NCBI GenBank assembly: GCA_900753285.1
Contig: CAADYN010000198.1
Coordinates: forward strand, 1 to 19,668
Origin: Clostridia bacterium
GTDB lineage: Bacteria; Bacillota; Clostridia; Oscillospirales; CAG-272
DNA: 19,668 nt
Reading direction: 5' to 3'
Both the position numbers and the translations under genes were made by a program. Positions 7,264 to 15,668 of the stretch are shown here, piece after piece. Within the stretch, counting starts at the first letter, position 1, and each line of letters opens with the position of its first letter. The notes below the pieces were generated by a model, which was not told where the DNA came from, ran no database searches, and was given only the letters and a program-made list of their open reading frames with translations.

Positions 7264-7292
7264 ATTATAAATATGTTTTGATTATTTGTCAA
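7264..7292 (-). promoter_or_regulatory. Perfect consensus sigma-A promoter of the AraC gene
   Basis: Minus strand: -35 TTGACA (7287-7292), exactly 17 bp, -10 TATAAT (7264-7269). The start is expected near 7257, giving a leader of about 45 nt that contains the TACAGCAT repeats. Confidence 0.88.
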
Positions 7293-7382
7293 TATTTTAT
7301 AGAGGCAGTGAAGCGCAAAAACGAATGCTATGGTATGATTTCTAAACTATTCTGTCGAATTTATAAAGTATTTCGTTTTTTC

Positions 7383-7417
7383 GTCTGATATAATTAAGAC
7401 AACATCATATGTCAGAC
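7383..7417 (+). promoter_or_regulatory. Likely promoter -10 of the catabolic operon with flanking inverted repeat
   Basis: TATAAT at 7389-7394 is a perfect -10, but the matching -35 position (about 7365-7372) shows no TTGACA-like sequence, as expected for an activator-dependent promoter. GTCTGA (7383-7388) and TCAGAC (7412-7417) form an inverted repeat around the -10 and the start region. It could be an operator or a 5' hairpin of the messenger. The rest of 7295-7380 is AT-rich and holds the likely activator sites. Confidence 0.6.
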
Positions 7418-7459
7418 AGGCATAAAAACTATATTTTTCACATAACGGAGGAAAAAAAC

Positions 7460-8881
7460 ATGTCAGAAAAATTTGAACCTACCTTTGAATCTCTCAGAAA
7501 CTACAAAGCTCCCGATTGGTTCCGCGACACGAAATTCGGTATCTGGAGCCACTGGGGACCGCAGTCTGTTCCCATGTACGGCGACTGGTACGCACGAAGT
7601 ATGTACATCGAAGGCTCGGATCAGTACCGTTATCACGTTCGTCACTACGGTCATCCGTCCAAGTTCGGCTACAAGGATCTCTGCGAATTATGGAAAGCCG
7701 AAAAGTTCGATCCCGATGAGCTGATGGCTCTCTATTACCGTGCCGGCGCGAGATTCTTCGTTGCACAGACCACGCACCACGACCACTTCTTCAACTACGA
7801 CTCCAAGGTGAACCGCTTCAATTCCGTAAACATCGGACCGAAGAGAGACATCTGCGCCGCATGGAAGAAAGCCGCAAAGAAATACGGTATGCCCTTCGGT
7901 ATCACTGAGCACCTCGCCGCGTCGTTCTCATGGTGGCACGTCAACAAGGGATGCGACAAGACCGGTCCTTACGCAGGCGTACCCTATGACGGAAACGACC
8001 CCGAATACCGCGACTTCTACCACGACAACTACGAGCACAACGACAAAAACGCTCCGTGGCTTACAGAGAACACTCGCTTCCAAGACTATTGGCTTCGTGC
8101 GGTGAAAGAAATGATAGACTGCCTTGAGCCTGAGCTTCTCTATTCCGACAGCGGACTTCCGTTTGACAGCGACGGTCACGCTCACGGTCTTGAGGCTGTT
8201 GCGTATCTCTACAACAAGTCGATAGAAAAGTACGGCTTCAACAACGCGGTCTACACCCAGAAGGACAGAGACGCCGCTGTATACAAGGTCGGAGTGCTCG
8301 ATATAGAAAAAAGCCAGCTCCCCGGCATACAGGAAGATCCGTGGGAAACCGACACCTGCATAGGAAACTGGTTCTACGACGTCCGCGGTGTTTACAAAAA
8401 GCCCGGTCACATCATCGAGATGCTTGTGGACATCATTTCAAAGAACGGAACAATGCTTTTAAATATTCTTCAGCGTCCCGACGGAACCATAGACGAATGG
8501 GAAAGATGGACACTGGAAGAGATTGGCAAGTGGTTCGACGTTTGCTCCGAGGGCGTTTACGGAACAAGACCGTGGCGTGTATTCGGCGAAGGAGAAGCAA
8601 AGGTTATAATCGACGGCTTCCGTGAATCTGAGGTTGCGTGGGGTTCTTCCGACTACCGTTTCACAGCGAAGGACAACAGTGTTTACGCCTTCATGATGCA
8701 CGCCCCCGAAAACCGCCGCTCAATAGTAAAGTCCTTTGACGAGAACGAAAAAATCGAAAAGGTCGAGCTTCTCGGACACGGAGAGATACCGTTCAGCTTC
8801 AACTACGGAATTCTCACCGCTCCCCTTCCCGAAAAGCTCCCGACTACATACACAAACTGCCTTAAAATAACTCTCGCGTAA
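7460..8881 (+). CDS. GH29 glycoside hydrolase (alpha-L-fucosidase family; possibly alpha-L-galactosidase)
   Basis: 473 residues, no signal peptide, so cytoplasmic and acting on imported oligosaccharides or glycosides. GH29 features: FGIWSHWGPQSVPMYGDWY (26-44), HHDHFFNYDSKVN (106-118), NSVNIGPKRDI (121-131), and LLYSDSG (226-232), where D230 aligns with the family's catalytic nucleophile (usual context WFDG). Also NGTMLLNILQRPDGTI (329-344) and EIGKWFD...GVYGTRPW (354-372). The general acid/base is not fixed by family rule; I do not assign it. The ATG at 7460 has GGAGG 8 nt upstream; an in-frame ATG at 7409 lacks such a site. It is first in the operon and supplies its sugar. Because the operon ends in KDG kinase, the released sugar probably has a C6 hydroxyl, so L-galactose rather than L-fucose is proposed (inference). 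GH29 enzymes with alpha-L-galactosidase activity are known. Confidence 0.9.
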   Translation: MSEKFEPTFESLRNYKAPDWFRDTKFGIWSHWGPQSVPMYGDWYARSMYIEGSDQYRYHVRHYGHPSKFGYKDLCELWKAEKFDPDELMALYYRAGARFFVAQTTHHDHFFNYDSKVNRFNSVNIGPKRDICAAWKKAAKKYGMPFGITEHLAASFSWWHVNKGCDKTGPYAGVPYDGNDPEYRDFYHDNYEHNDKNAPWLTENTRFQDYWLRAVKEMIDCLEPELLYSDSGLPFDSDGHAHGLEAVAYLYNKSIEKYGFNNAVYTQKDRDAAVYKVGVLDIEKSQLPGIQEDPWETDTCIGNWFYDVRGVYKKPGHIIEMLVDIISKNGTMLLNILQRPDGTIDEWERWTLEEIGKWFDVCSEGVYGTRPWRVFGEGEAKVIIDGFRESEVAWGSSDYRFTAKDNSVYAFMMHAPENRRSIVKSFDENEKIEKVELLGHGEIPFSFNYGILTAPLPEKLPTTYTNCLKITLA

Positions 8882-8891
8882 GGGGAAAAGA

Positions 8892-10097
8892 ATGAAAACA
8901 TACGGCACATATTTTCAAAACGACTCCGAGCGTCCCATCTGCTACGGGGAAGTCAACCTGATAAACCCGCCGCGCCGCCGTCTCAAGGGAGAAGAAGCGA
9001 AGGAAGGCATAACAGCTTATCCCGTATTCTGCGGCTTCTGCGGTACAGACCACGAGCTAATGCGTATGGGACGCGACGGAAAGCTCAAGATGAAGTTCCC
9101 CGAGGGAGAGAACAGGCTCATAAACGGTCACGAGGGTGTAGTGTGGGTTCCGAGCGAAAACCGCTTTGCGATAGTTCTGATACGCGGCGGCGACAGCTAT
9201 GACCCCACAAGATACACCGAGGACGAGACATATTTTGAATACGGCTGCGACGGCGCCGATGGTATTTTCTGCGACATGGGATATTTTAACCCCGATATGC
9301 TCCTGAGACTGCCGGAGAAGTACAACGGAATAAAAAAGCTCCCGCTGTCTACCGCGAAACGCCTTTCCTTTGCCGACCCGTATGCCTGCGCCGTCTTTCA
9401 GCTTGAGAGAATGGAGGATCTCGGCTCTGCGCAGAACTTCCGCGTTGAAATGGCTCGCCACTCCTGCGATGAAGAGGAAGGAAGACGACGCGCTAAGGAC
9501 AGCATATTCGACAGGACTGTAATCTTCGGGCTTGGCATGACGGGACTGTTCATGGCGGATCAGATACACCGTGCGCACCCGTCGGCAAAGATACTTCTCA
9601 TAGGCAGAGGACCGGAGACAAGCCGCAAGGCAGTATTTTCAAAGGAGATAACCGACGCGGACTACCTCTGCACCGACGGAATGAGCGAGAGTGAAACCTC
9701 TTCTGCCATAATAGAAAAACTCGGCGGACGCGCTACGATGTTCATAGGATGCAGCGGAAGTCAGGTCGAGCACCGTGTGGCGTTTGAGCATAAGGCTCTC
9801 GGCTGCAACGGTATCTACAACAGCTTCTCGCTCGGCCCCGCAGTCGGATTTGACACGATGCCGTTCGGTTTTGAGAATCACCTGATATTCGCCTCCATCA
9901 ACTTCCGCAGAGAGCACATGGAAAAGGCTATCGAGATTCTTGCCGACAGCAGATACGACGAGGTAGTGGAGCTTATCGACAAGGACGAATTCATCCGCGA
10001 CCCATACGACGCATACGAAAACAAGATATACTGCAAGGGCGCGCCGCTCAAAACCGCCGTCATCTGGAACAAAGAATACATAGAGGAGTCACTGTAA
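8892..10097 (+). CDS. Glucose-dehydrogenase-like MDR oxidoreductase, candidate L-galactose 1-dehydrogenase
   Basis: 401 residues, medium-chain dehydrogenase/reductase fold. Catalytic zinc ligands are visible at C50 (GFCGTDHE), H80 and E81 (NGHEG), with D162 (ADPYACA) as likely later ligand. The NAD(P)-binding Rossmann motif is GLGMTG (213-218). The segment YFEYGCDGADG (114-124) resembles the YFERG-GAHG stretch of haloarchaeal glucose dehydrogenases, and the usual four-cysteine structural zinc lobe is absent, as in that group. Such enzymes oxidise aldoses at C1 to lactones. Between a GH29 enzyme and a putative lactonase, it most likely oxidises the released L-sugar to its 1,5-lactone (inference). 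Starts 10 nt after the GH29 stop with an AGGGGA site. It is divergent for the family, so substrate and cofactor are open. Confidence 0.8.
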   Translation: MKTYGTYFQNDSERPICYGEVNLINPPRRRLKGEEAKEGITAYPVFCGFCGTDHELMRMGRDGKLKMKFPEGENRLINGHEGVVWVPSENRFAIVLIRGGDSYDPTRYTEDETYFEYGCDGADGIFCDMGYFNPDMLLRLPEKYNGIKKLPLSTAKRLSFADPYACAVFQLERMEDLGSAQNFRVEMARHSCDEEEGRRRAKDSIFDRTVIFGLGMTGLFMADQIHRAHPSAKILLIGRGPETSRKAVFSKEITDADYLCTDGMSESETSSAIIEKLGGRATMFIGCSGSQVEHRVAFEHKALGCNGIYNSFSLGPAVGFDTMPFGFENHLIFASINFRREHMEKAIEILADSRYDEVVELIDKDEFIRDPYDAYENKIYCKGAPLKTAVIWNKEYIEESL

Positions 10098-10098
10098 A

Positions 10099-11118
10099 AT
10101 GAAAGCCATAGTTATAGATAAGCCTTACGAGGTAGAAATACGGGACGTTCCCATGCCGCACGTTGGCGAGGGAGAAGCGCTGCTGAGGGTGCTGTACGTC
10201 GGAATATGCGGGGCAGACGTTGCGTCATACACCGGAAACCAGCCCTTCACAACATATCCGCGCATACCGGGACACGAGTTTTCGGCTGAGATTATCGAGA
10301 TACCCGAGAACGACAAGGGTCTGAAAAAAGGCGACATTGTTACCTGCAACCCCTACTTCAACTGCGGCAAATGCTACTCCTGCGAGAGAGGACACGTCAA
10401 CTGCTGCACGGACAACCGGACCATGGGAGTTCAGCGTGACGGCGCGTTCTGCGAATACATCAGTATGCCCGTCGAACGGATTTATCCCGGAATGGGACTG
10501 ACCGCACAAGAGCTTGCGCTGATAGAGCCGTTCTCCATCTCCCGCCACGCAATATCAAGAGCGGTAATACACCAGACCGACAGCGTTCTCATAGTGGGAG
10601 CCGGACCGATAGGACTGTTCGCGCTTCTTGCCGCAAAGCAGTTCGCCGGAAAAATAGCCGTAGCTGACGTGCTGAACAATCGTCTCGACCTCGCCATGTC
10701 ATACGGAGCGGACGGAGTAGTTAACACTGCGACAGAAGACATCGCAAAATTCACGGAAGAATTCACCGACGGACGCGGATTTGACGTTTGCATAGAGGCG
10801 TGCGGTCGACCCGAAACCTTCCTTATGTGCATAGACGAGGCTGCGTATGCCGCGAACATTATCCTCATAGGCAACGGAAAGCGCGAGACTACGTTCCTGC
10901 ACTCGATAATTCTCAAAAAGGAGCTGAACATCTTCGGAAGCCGCAACGCAATGAAGCAGGATTTTCTCGACAACATTGAGCTTGCCGCCTCCGGTAAGGT
11001 CGACTTAATGAAGATGGTCAGCGGAGTTTACGAAATGGACAAGGCTGCCGAGGCATTCGACGCTTTAGCACACAACAAGGGCGACCTCGCAAAGCTCCTG
11101 ATAAGAATCGGTGGATAA
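10099..11118 (+). CDS. Zinc-dependent MDR dehydrogenase, LgoD-like (L-galactonate 5-dehydrogenase candidate)
   Basis: 339 residues. Catalytic zinc ligands C37 (GICGAD), H59 and E60 (PGHEF) and E143 (IEPF). Structural zinc cysteines C89, C92, C95 and C103 in the classic spacing. Rossmann motif GAGPIG (167-172). The length and the stretches GNQPFTTYPRIPGHE and GSRNA-DF resemble Escherichia coli LgoD (YjjN, about 340 residues) and RspB. LgoD oxidises L-galactonate to D-tagaturonate. A tagaturonate reductase (UxaB) and an altronate dehydratase (UxaA) lie downstream, exactly the enzymes needed to continue from that product. That context is the main reason for the assignment; other polyol or aldonate substrates are possible. 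It begins 1 nt after the upstream stop, with GAGGAG ahead, so translation is likely coupled. Confidence 0.82.
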   Translation: MKAIVIDKPYEVEIRDVPMPHVGEGEALLRVLYVGICGADVASYTGNQPFTTYPRIPGHEFSAEIIEIPENDKGLKKGDIVTCNPYFNCGKCYSCERGHVNCCTDNRTMGVQRDGAFCEYISMPVERIYPGMGLTAQELALIEPFSISRHAISRAVIHQTDSVLIVGAGPIGLFALLAAKQFAGKIAVADVLNNRLDLAMSYGADGVVNTATEDIAKFTEEFTDGRGFDVCIEACGRPETFLMCIDEAAYAANIILIGNGKRETTFLHSIILKKELNIFGSRNAMKQDFLDNIELAASGKVDLMKMVSGVYEMDKAAEAFDALAHNKGDLAKLLIRIGG

Positions 11119-11119
11119 G

Positions 11120-11992
11120 ATGAAAATAGTCGACTCACACGCGCATCTCTGGAAATGCCAGTGCGGCAGGGTCGAGGGCAGAGACGTATTTCCCGTAGGC
11201 GGAGGCAAAAGCAGCTTCGGCGGGGAGATACGTCAGATGATGCCCCCGTACATGACGGACGACGCGAACACTGCCGAACGCTTCCTCGCGAACATGGACT
11301 ACGCAAAGGTCTCGGCGGCTGTCATCACTCAGGAGGAAATAGACGGAAATCAGGACAACTATCTCGCTACGGTAAGGCAGAGATACCCCGACAGATTCCG
11401 CGTATGCAGTCTTTACGAGGAAAACAAGCCGTTCCGTGTGGACTCGTTTGACGGGATAAAGCTGTGCGGCGGCCGTCTTCCCACAACTAACCTGACCTGT
11501 CACGCGGAGGTATTCAGGGAAGCGGCGGAAAAAGGCAAGTTCATCTCCATAGACATGGCTGACGGCGACGCACAGACGGGCTCTCTCACGGAAATGATAC
11601 AGCAGTACCCGCAGCTGAGAATAGCTATAGGGCATTTCGGAATGGTTACGCGTCCGAGGTGGCATGAGCAGATACGTCTGGCGAGATACAAAAACGTGTA
11701 CATCGAGAGCGGCGGCATAACATGGCTCTTTAACGCGGAGTTTTATCCTTACCCGAGCGCTGTCCGTGCAATCCGTGAAGCTGCCGACATATGCGGATTT
11801 GAAAAGCTGATGTGGGGAAGCGATTACCCGAGGACAATGGTAGAGATAACCTACAAGATGAGCTACGACTTCATTCTGAAAAGCGGGGAGCTTACCGACA
11901 GCGAAAAGACCGCATTTCTCGGCGGGAACGCAAAGGAATTCTACGGTTTTGACAAGCTGTGCGAATGCGCCGACATCCCGAACATGCTCTGA
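11120..11992 (+). CDS. Amidohydrolase-family TIM-barrel hydrolase, putative sugar lactonase
   Basis: 290 residues of the amidohydrolase_2 superfamily. The HxH motif is at H7/H9 (VDSHAHLW), a later His at H172 (IAIGHFG), and the catalytic Asp at D235 (MWGSDYPR), followed by the family-typical GGNAKEFYGF end. Members of this family include L-fuconolactonase and L-rhamnonolactonase-type enzymes and 2-pyrone-4,6-dicarboxylate lactonase. Between two dehydrogenases, it should open the lactone made by the first to give the aldonate used by the second. The usual His on the middle barrel strand is not obvious: the strand ISIDMAD carries D145 instead, so metal content is uncertain. The ATG at 11120 is preferred to a GTG at 11111 because GGTGG precedes it; it lies 1 nt after the preceding stop. 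Confidence 0.8.
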   Translation: MKIVDSHAHLWKCQCGRVEGRDVFPVGGGKSSFGGEIRQMMPPYMTDDANTAERFLANMDYAKVSAAVITQEEIDGNQDNYLATVRQRYPDRFRVCSLYEENKPFRVDSFDGIKLCGGRLPTTNLTCHAEVFREAAEKGKFISIDMADGDAQTGSLTEMIQQYPQLRIAIGHFGMVTRPRWHEQIRLARYKNVYIESGGITWLFNAEFYPYPSAVRAIREAADICGFEKLMWGSDYPRTMVEITYKMSYDFILKSGELTDSEKTAFLGGNAKEFYGFDKLCECADIPNML

Positions 11993-12004
11993 GGAGACGG
12001 CTCA

Positions 12005-13486
12005 ATGAAGGAATACATAAAAATTCACGAAAACGATACCGCAGCGGTTGCGCTTGTTCCTCTGAAAAAGGGAGAGAAGCTTGACATTGACGGACATGTC
12101 GTCACGCTGACGGAGAACATCCCGCAGGGACACAAGTTCGCTGCAACTTCTATGAAAGCAGGAGACTCCGTCATAAAGTACGGATGCAGCATAGGACGTG
12201 CAAGCGCAGATATTCCCGAGGGAGCATGGGTGCACACGCACAACCTGAAAACAGGGCTCGGCGACATCCTCTCGTATTCGTACAACAGGCAAGAGACTTC
12301 ACTGCCGCACTCCAATATGTCGTATTTTAGAGGATACAGGAGAGCGGACGGAAGCGTCGGGGTTCGCAACGAGATATGGATAATCCCGACTGTAGGCTGC
12401 GTAAACAATGTCGTGCGTGAGATAGAGAAGCTCTCACAGGATTTTGTACACGGAAGCGTCGAGGGGATTTTCTCTTTCACACACCCCTACGGATGCTCAC
12501 AGCTCGGCGGCGACCAGGAGAACACGCGAAAAATCCTCGCTGACCTTGTGAAGCACCCCAATGCCGGAGGAGTTCTTGTGCTCGGCTTAGGATGCGAAAA
12601 CAGCGGCATAGACGAGATAAAAAAATTCATCGGAGACTATGACGAGAGGCGCGTGAAATTCCTTGTGGCGCAGGAATGCGAGGATGAGATAAGCGACGCG
12701 GTAGAGATAATAAAAGACCTCACGGATTACGTCGGAAGCTTTCATAGAGAAGACATTTCCGCAAGCGAGCTTATCGTAGGGCTGAAATGCGGCGGCTCGG
12801 ACGGACTGTCGGGAATCACCGCAAATCCTGCCGTAGGACGCTTTTCCGACATCCTTGTATCAAAGGGCGGCACAACAGTACTAACGGAGGTTCCCGAGAT
12901 GTTCGGCGCGGAGACTCTGCTGATGAATCGCTGTGAAAACGAAGAGATTTTTCTGCAAACGGTCAGTCTGATAAACGATTTCAAAAACTACTTCACCTCG
13001 CACGGACAAACCATATACGAAAATCCCTCTCCCGGCAACAAAAAGGGCGGAATCAGCACGCTTGAGGAAAAATCCCTCGGATGCACGCAGAAGTCGGGAA
13101 GCTCCGCGGTGAGAGGCGTGCTGAAATACGGCGAGAGAGTATCGTCAAATGGATTAAATCTATTGAGCGCGCCCGGAAACGACCTTGTTGCCTCAACCGC
13201 ACTGGCTGCAAGCGGAGTACACATCGTACTGTTCACGACAGGCAGAGGTACTCCTTTTTCCTCTCCCGTTCCGACGGTGAAAATATCCACAAACACCGCT
13301 CTCTCCGAGAAAAAGCATGACTGGATAGACTTTGACTGCGGAGCTATGGTGAACGACAAAACCCTCGCTGAGACAGGTGCGGAGCTATTCGAGTTCGTGC
13401 TTGAGGTCGCGTCCGGCAAAAAGGTGAAGTCCGAGGAAAAAGGCTATCACGACATGGCTATATTTAAAGACGGCGTAACGCTTTGA
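12005..13486 (+). CDS. uxaA: Altronate dehydratase
   Basis: 493 residues, the family's usual full length (E. coli UxaA about 495). The N-terminal SAF-like domain (1-95) has GHKFA (42-46) and HTHN (77-80). The main dehydratase domain has GYRRADGSVGVRNE (110-123), THPYGCSQLG (159-168), KCGGSDGLSGITANPAVG (261-278), TEVPEMFGAE (294-303) and NPSPGNKKGGISTLEE (340-355). It removes water from D-altronate to give 2-keto-3-deoxy-D-gluconate (KDG), normally with Fe(II). UxaB, which makes altronate, is encoded next, and KDG kinase and KDPG aldolase follow. Galactarate dehydratase is a relative, but the uxaB partner favours altronate. Starts 12 nt after the lactonase gene with GAGGAG. Confidence 0.92.
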   Translation: MKEYIKIHENDTAAVALVPLKKGEKLDIDGHVVTLTENIPQGHKFAATSMKAGDSVIKYGCSIGRASADIPEGAWVHTHNLKTGLGDILSYSYNRQETSLPHSNMSYFRGYRRADGSVGVRNEIWIIPTVGCVNNVVREIEKLSQDFVHGSVEGIFSFTHPYGCSQLGGDQENTRKILADLVKHPNAGGVLVLGLGCENSGIDEIKKFIGDYDERRVKFLVAQECEDEISDAVEIIKDLTDYVGSFHREDISASELIVGLKCGGSDGLSGITANPAVGRFSDILVSKGGTTVLTEVPEMFGAETLLMNRCENEEIFLQTVSLINDFKNYFTSHGQTIYENPSPGNKKGGISTLEEKSLGCTQKSGSSAVRGVLKYGERVSSNGLNLLSAPGNDLVASTALAASGVHIVLFTTGRGTPFSSPVPTVKISTNTALSEKKHDWIDFDCGAMVNDKTLAETGAELFEFVLEVASGKKVKSEEKGYHDMAIFKDGVTL

Positions 13487-13506
13487 CTGACGAAGAAGGT
13501 ATTATA

Positions 13507-15015
13507 ATGAAAAATTTATGCTATGAAACGCTGAAGGACATCGGCTATAAAGGCTACATATTAAAGGACGCGCCGGAGAGGATATTCCAGTTCGGTGAAG
13601 GAAACTTTCTCCGCGCATTTGTCGAATGCTGGATAGACAAAATGAACGAGACGGCAGGTTTCAACTCAAAGGTCGTCATTTGTCAGCCGATAGCGAAGGG
13701 TCTTTCCGATATAATAAACGAGCAGGAGGGACTTTACACCCTGATACTCCGCGGAAACGAAAACGGAAGAAAGGTCGACGAGCGAAGAGTTATCTCCTGC
13801 GTAAGCAAGTGCCTGAATCCGTACGAAGACTACGAAGCGGTTCTCTCCTATGCGGAAAGCGAGGATATGCGCTACGTGGTCTGCAACACTACCGAAGCCG
13901 GAATACAGTACGACCCGTCATGCTCCTTCGACGACGCTCCCGCTTCAAGCTATCCGGGAAAGCTAACCCAGTGGCTGTACAGGAGATACAAAAAGTTCGG
14001 CGGTGTAAGCGGCAAGGGAATAGTAATCCTCTCCTGCGAGCTTATCGACGACAACGGAAAAGAGCTTGAAAAGTGCGTGAAGCTTTACGCAGAGCAGTGG
14101 CAGCTTGGAGAGGATTTTATAAACTGGCTGAAAAACGAGTGCGTGTTCTGCTCTACACTGGTCGACCGCATTGTACCGGGATATCCGAAAGCCGACGCCG
14201 AAAAGATATGCGAAGAGCTTGGCTATAACGACAGGCTTCTTGACGTAGGCGAGGTGTTCGGTCTGTGGGTGATTGAGGGGCCGGAGTGGCTGAAAGACGA
14301 GCTTCCTTTCGACAAAGCCGGTCTTCCCGTTATAATCTGTGAAAACCACAAGCCGTACAAGCAGCGCAAGGTGAGAATATTAAACGGCGCGCATACCTCC
14401 ATGGTTCTCGGAGCGTATCTTGCGGGATATGACATTGTCCGCGACTGCATGAACGACGAGGTGATAAACGGCTTCATGAACAAGACGATATACAAGGAGA
14501 TAATCCCGACGCTTACTCTGCCCGAGGACGAGCTGAAGGAGTTTGCCGCTTCCGTCACCGACCGATTCAACAACCCGTTTGTAGACCATGCGCTTCTCTC
14601 GATATCGCTCAACTCCACGTCAAAATGGAAAGCGAGAGTTCTCCCGAGCTTAAAGGGATACATCGCGAAGTTCGGTTCTCTGCCCGAGTGCATAACAGCG
14701 TCGTTTGCGTTCTATATCGCGTTCTACAGCGGTCAGAAGCTCACCGACGACGGACTTATCGGAAAGCGAGACGACGGAGAGTACACCATAAAGGACGACG
14801 GCGACGTACTCCGCTTCTACGACGAGCACAAGAATGACAGTGTCCGTGATTTGGCTCACGCGGTATGCTCAAACGTCGCCTTCTGGTGTGAAGACCTCTC
14901 ACTTATCGCGGGATTTGAAGATAAAGTCGCCGATTACCTTGGTGAGATACGCAGAAAAGGCACTTACGAGGTGATGAAGGAATGTCTCTCGGACGCAGGA
15001 AAGGAGAGAGCATGA
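13507..15015 (+). CDS. uxaB: Tagaturonate reductase (altronate oxidoreductase)
   Basis: 502 residues, mannitol-dehydrogenase superfamily. FGEGNFLRAF (29-38) opens the NAD-binding domain; NTTEAGIQYD follows the nucleotide site; the C-terminal domain has the catalytic-region block RILNGAHTSM (290-299) and NNPFVDH (355-361). These match UxaB more closely than UxuB, the mannonate enzyme, in my reading. It reduces D-tagaturonate to D-altronate with NADH. In ordinary galacturonate use, tagaturonate comes from an isomerase (UxaC), which is absent here; the LgoD-like dehydrogenase upstream is the apparent source. The ATG at 13507 has GAAGAAGG 7 nt upstream; an earlier TTG at 13483 would overlap the uxaA end and lacks a site. 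Overlaps the aldolase gene by 4 nt. Confidence 0.92.
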   Translation: MKNLCYETLKDIGYKGYILKDAPERIFQFGEGNFLRAFVECWIDKMNETAGFNSKVVICQPIAKGLSDIINEQEGLYTLILRGNENGRKVDERRVISCVSKCLNPYEDYEAVLSYAESEDMRYVVCNTTEAGIQYDPSCSFDDAPASSYPGKLTQWLYRRYKKFGGVSGKGIVILSCELIDDNGKELEKCVKLYAEQWQLGEDFINWLKNECVFCSTLVDRIVPGYPKADAEKICEELGYNDRLLDVGEVFGLWVIEGPEWLKDELPFDKAGLPVIICENHKPYKQRKVRILNGAHTSMVLGAYLAGYDIVRDCMNDEVINGFMNKTIYKEIIPTLTLPEDELKEFAASVTDRFNNPFVDHALLSISLNSTSKWKARVLPSLKGYIAKFGSLPECITASFAFYIAFYSGQKLTDDGLIGKRDDGEYTIKDDGDVLRFYDEHKNDSVRDLAHAVCSNVAFWCEDLSLIAGFEDKVADYLGEIRRKGTYEVMKECLSDAGKERA

Positions 15016-15653
15016 TGAAAACTCTTGAAGAGCGGTTTTATGACTATGCCGTAGTGCCGGTAGTTGTGCTGAATGACGCAGACGACGCCATTCCCCTTGC
15101 AGATGCTCTCATCAAAGGCGGGCTGCCGTGTGCGGAGGTAACGTTCAGGACGGATGCTGCCGAGGAATCCATACGCCGCATTTGCGAGAGCTTCCCCGAT
15201 ATGCTTGTAGGCGCGGGAACTGTTCTCACAACCGAGCAGGTTGAGCGCGCGTACAAAGCCGGAGCAAAGTTTATAGTAAGTCCCGGATTCGACCCCGAGA
15301 TAATAGACTACTGCATTTCCATAGGCTTACCGGTGCTTCCCGGATGCATAACCCCCTCCGAGATAGCGCAAGCCGTAAAACGCGGACTTAAGGTGGTCAA
15401 GTTCTTCCCCGCTGAGCAGTCCGGAGGTGTGGCGATGATAAAGGCAATGGCGGCGCCGTACAGCATGGTAAAATTTATGCCGACGGGCGGGATAAGCACA
15501 AAGAATCTGGCGGACTACCTCTCATGCGACAAGATACTTTGCTGCGGCGGAAGCTGGATGGTGAAGGAAGACCTCATAAAGAGCGGCTCGTTTGACAAGA
15601 TAACGGACATGACAAGAGAAGCGACCGCTCTGGCAAGCTCCATTCGTTCATAA
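15012..15653 (+). CDS. kdgA: 2-keto-3-deoxy-6-phosphogluconate (KDPG) aldolase
   Basis: 213 residues, class I aldolase TIM barrel. The Schiff-base lysine is K130 (VVKFFPAEQSGG) and the acid/base Glu is E42 (AEVTFRT). Phosphate- and substrate-binding blocks are GAGTV (67-71), SPGFDP (90-95), LPGCITPSE (109-117) and MPTGGIS. It splits KDPG into pyruvate and glyceraldehyde-3-phosphate. The ATG at 15012 overlaps the uxaB stop (ATGA) and has AGGAGAG upstream. The next codon is also ATG (15015), so the start could be one codon later; an in-frame ATG at 14982 inside uxaB has no matching site. Related enzymes act on 6-phospho-2-dehydro-3-deoxygalactonate, which I cannot rule out, but UxaA/UxaB produce the gluconate form. 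Confidence 0.92.
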   Translation: MMKTLEERFYDYAVVPVVVLNDADDAIPLADALIKGGLPCAEVTFRTDAAEESIRRICESFPDMLVGAGTVLTTEQVERAYKAGAKFIVSPGFDPEIIDYCISIGLPVLPGCITPSEIAQAVKRGLKVVKFFPAEQSGGVAMIKAMAAPYSMVKFMPTGGISTKNLADYLSCDKILCCGGSWMVKEDLIKSGSFDKITDMTREATALASSIRS

Positions 15654-15668
15654 GGTGGGGAGGGACAA

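Noticed and set aside
7409..7459. Upstream ATG adding 17 residues to the GH29 protein
   Set aside because: GGAGG sits just before the ATG at 7460; the upstream ATG has none and lies within the inverted repeat after the promoter.
7211..7459. Catabolite-repression (cre) site
   Set aside because: I found no convincing match to the TGWNANCGNTNWCA pattern in this region or at 18162-18349.
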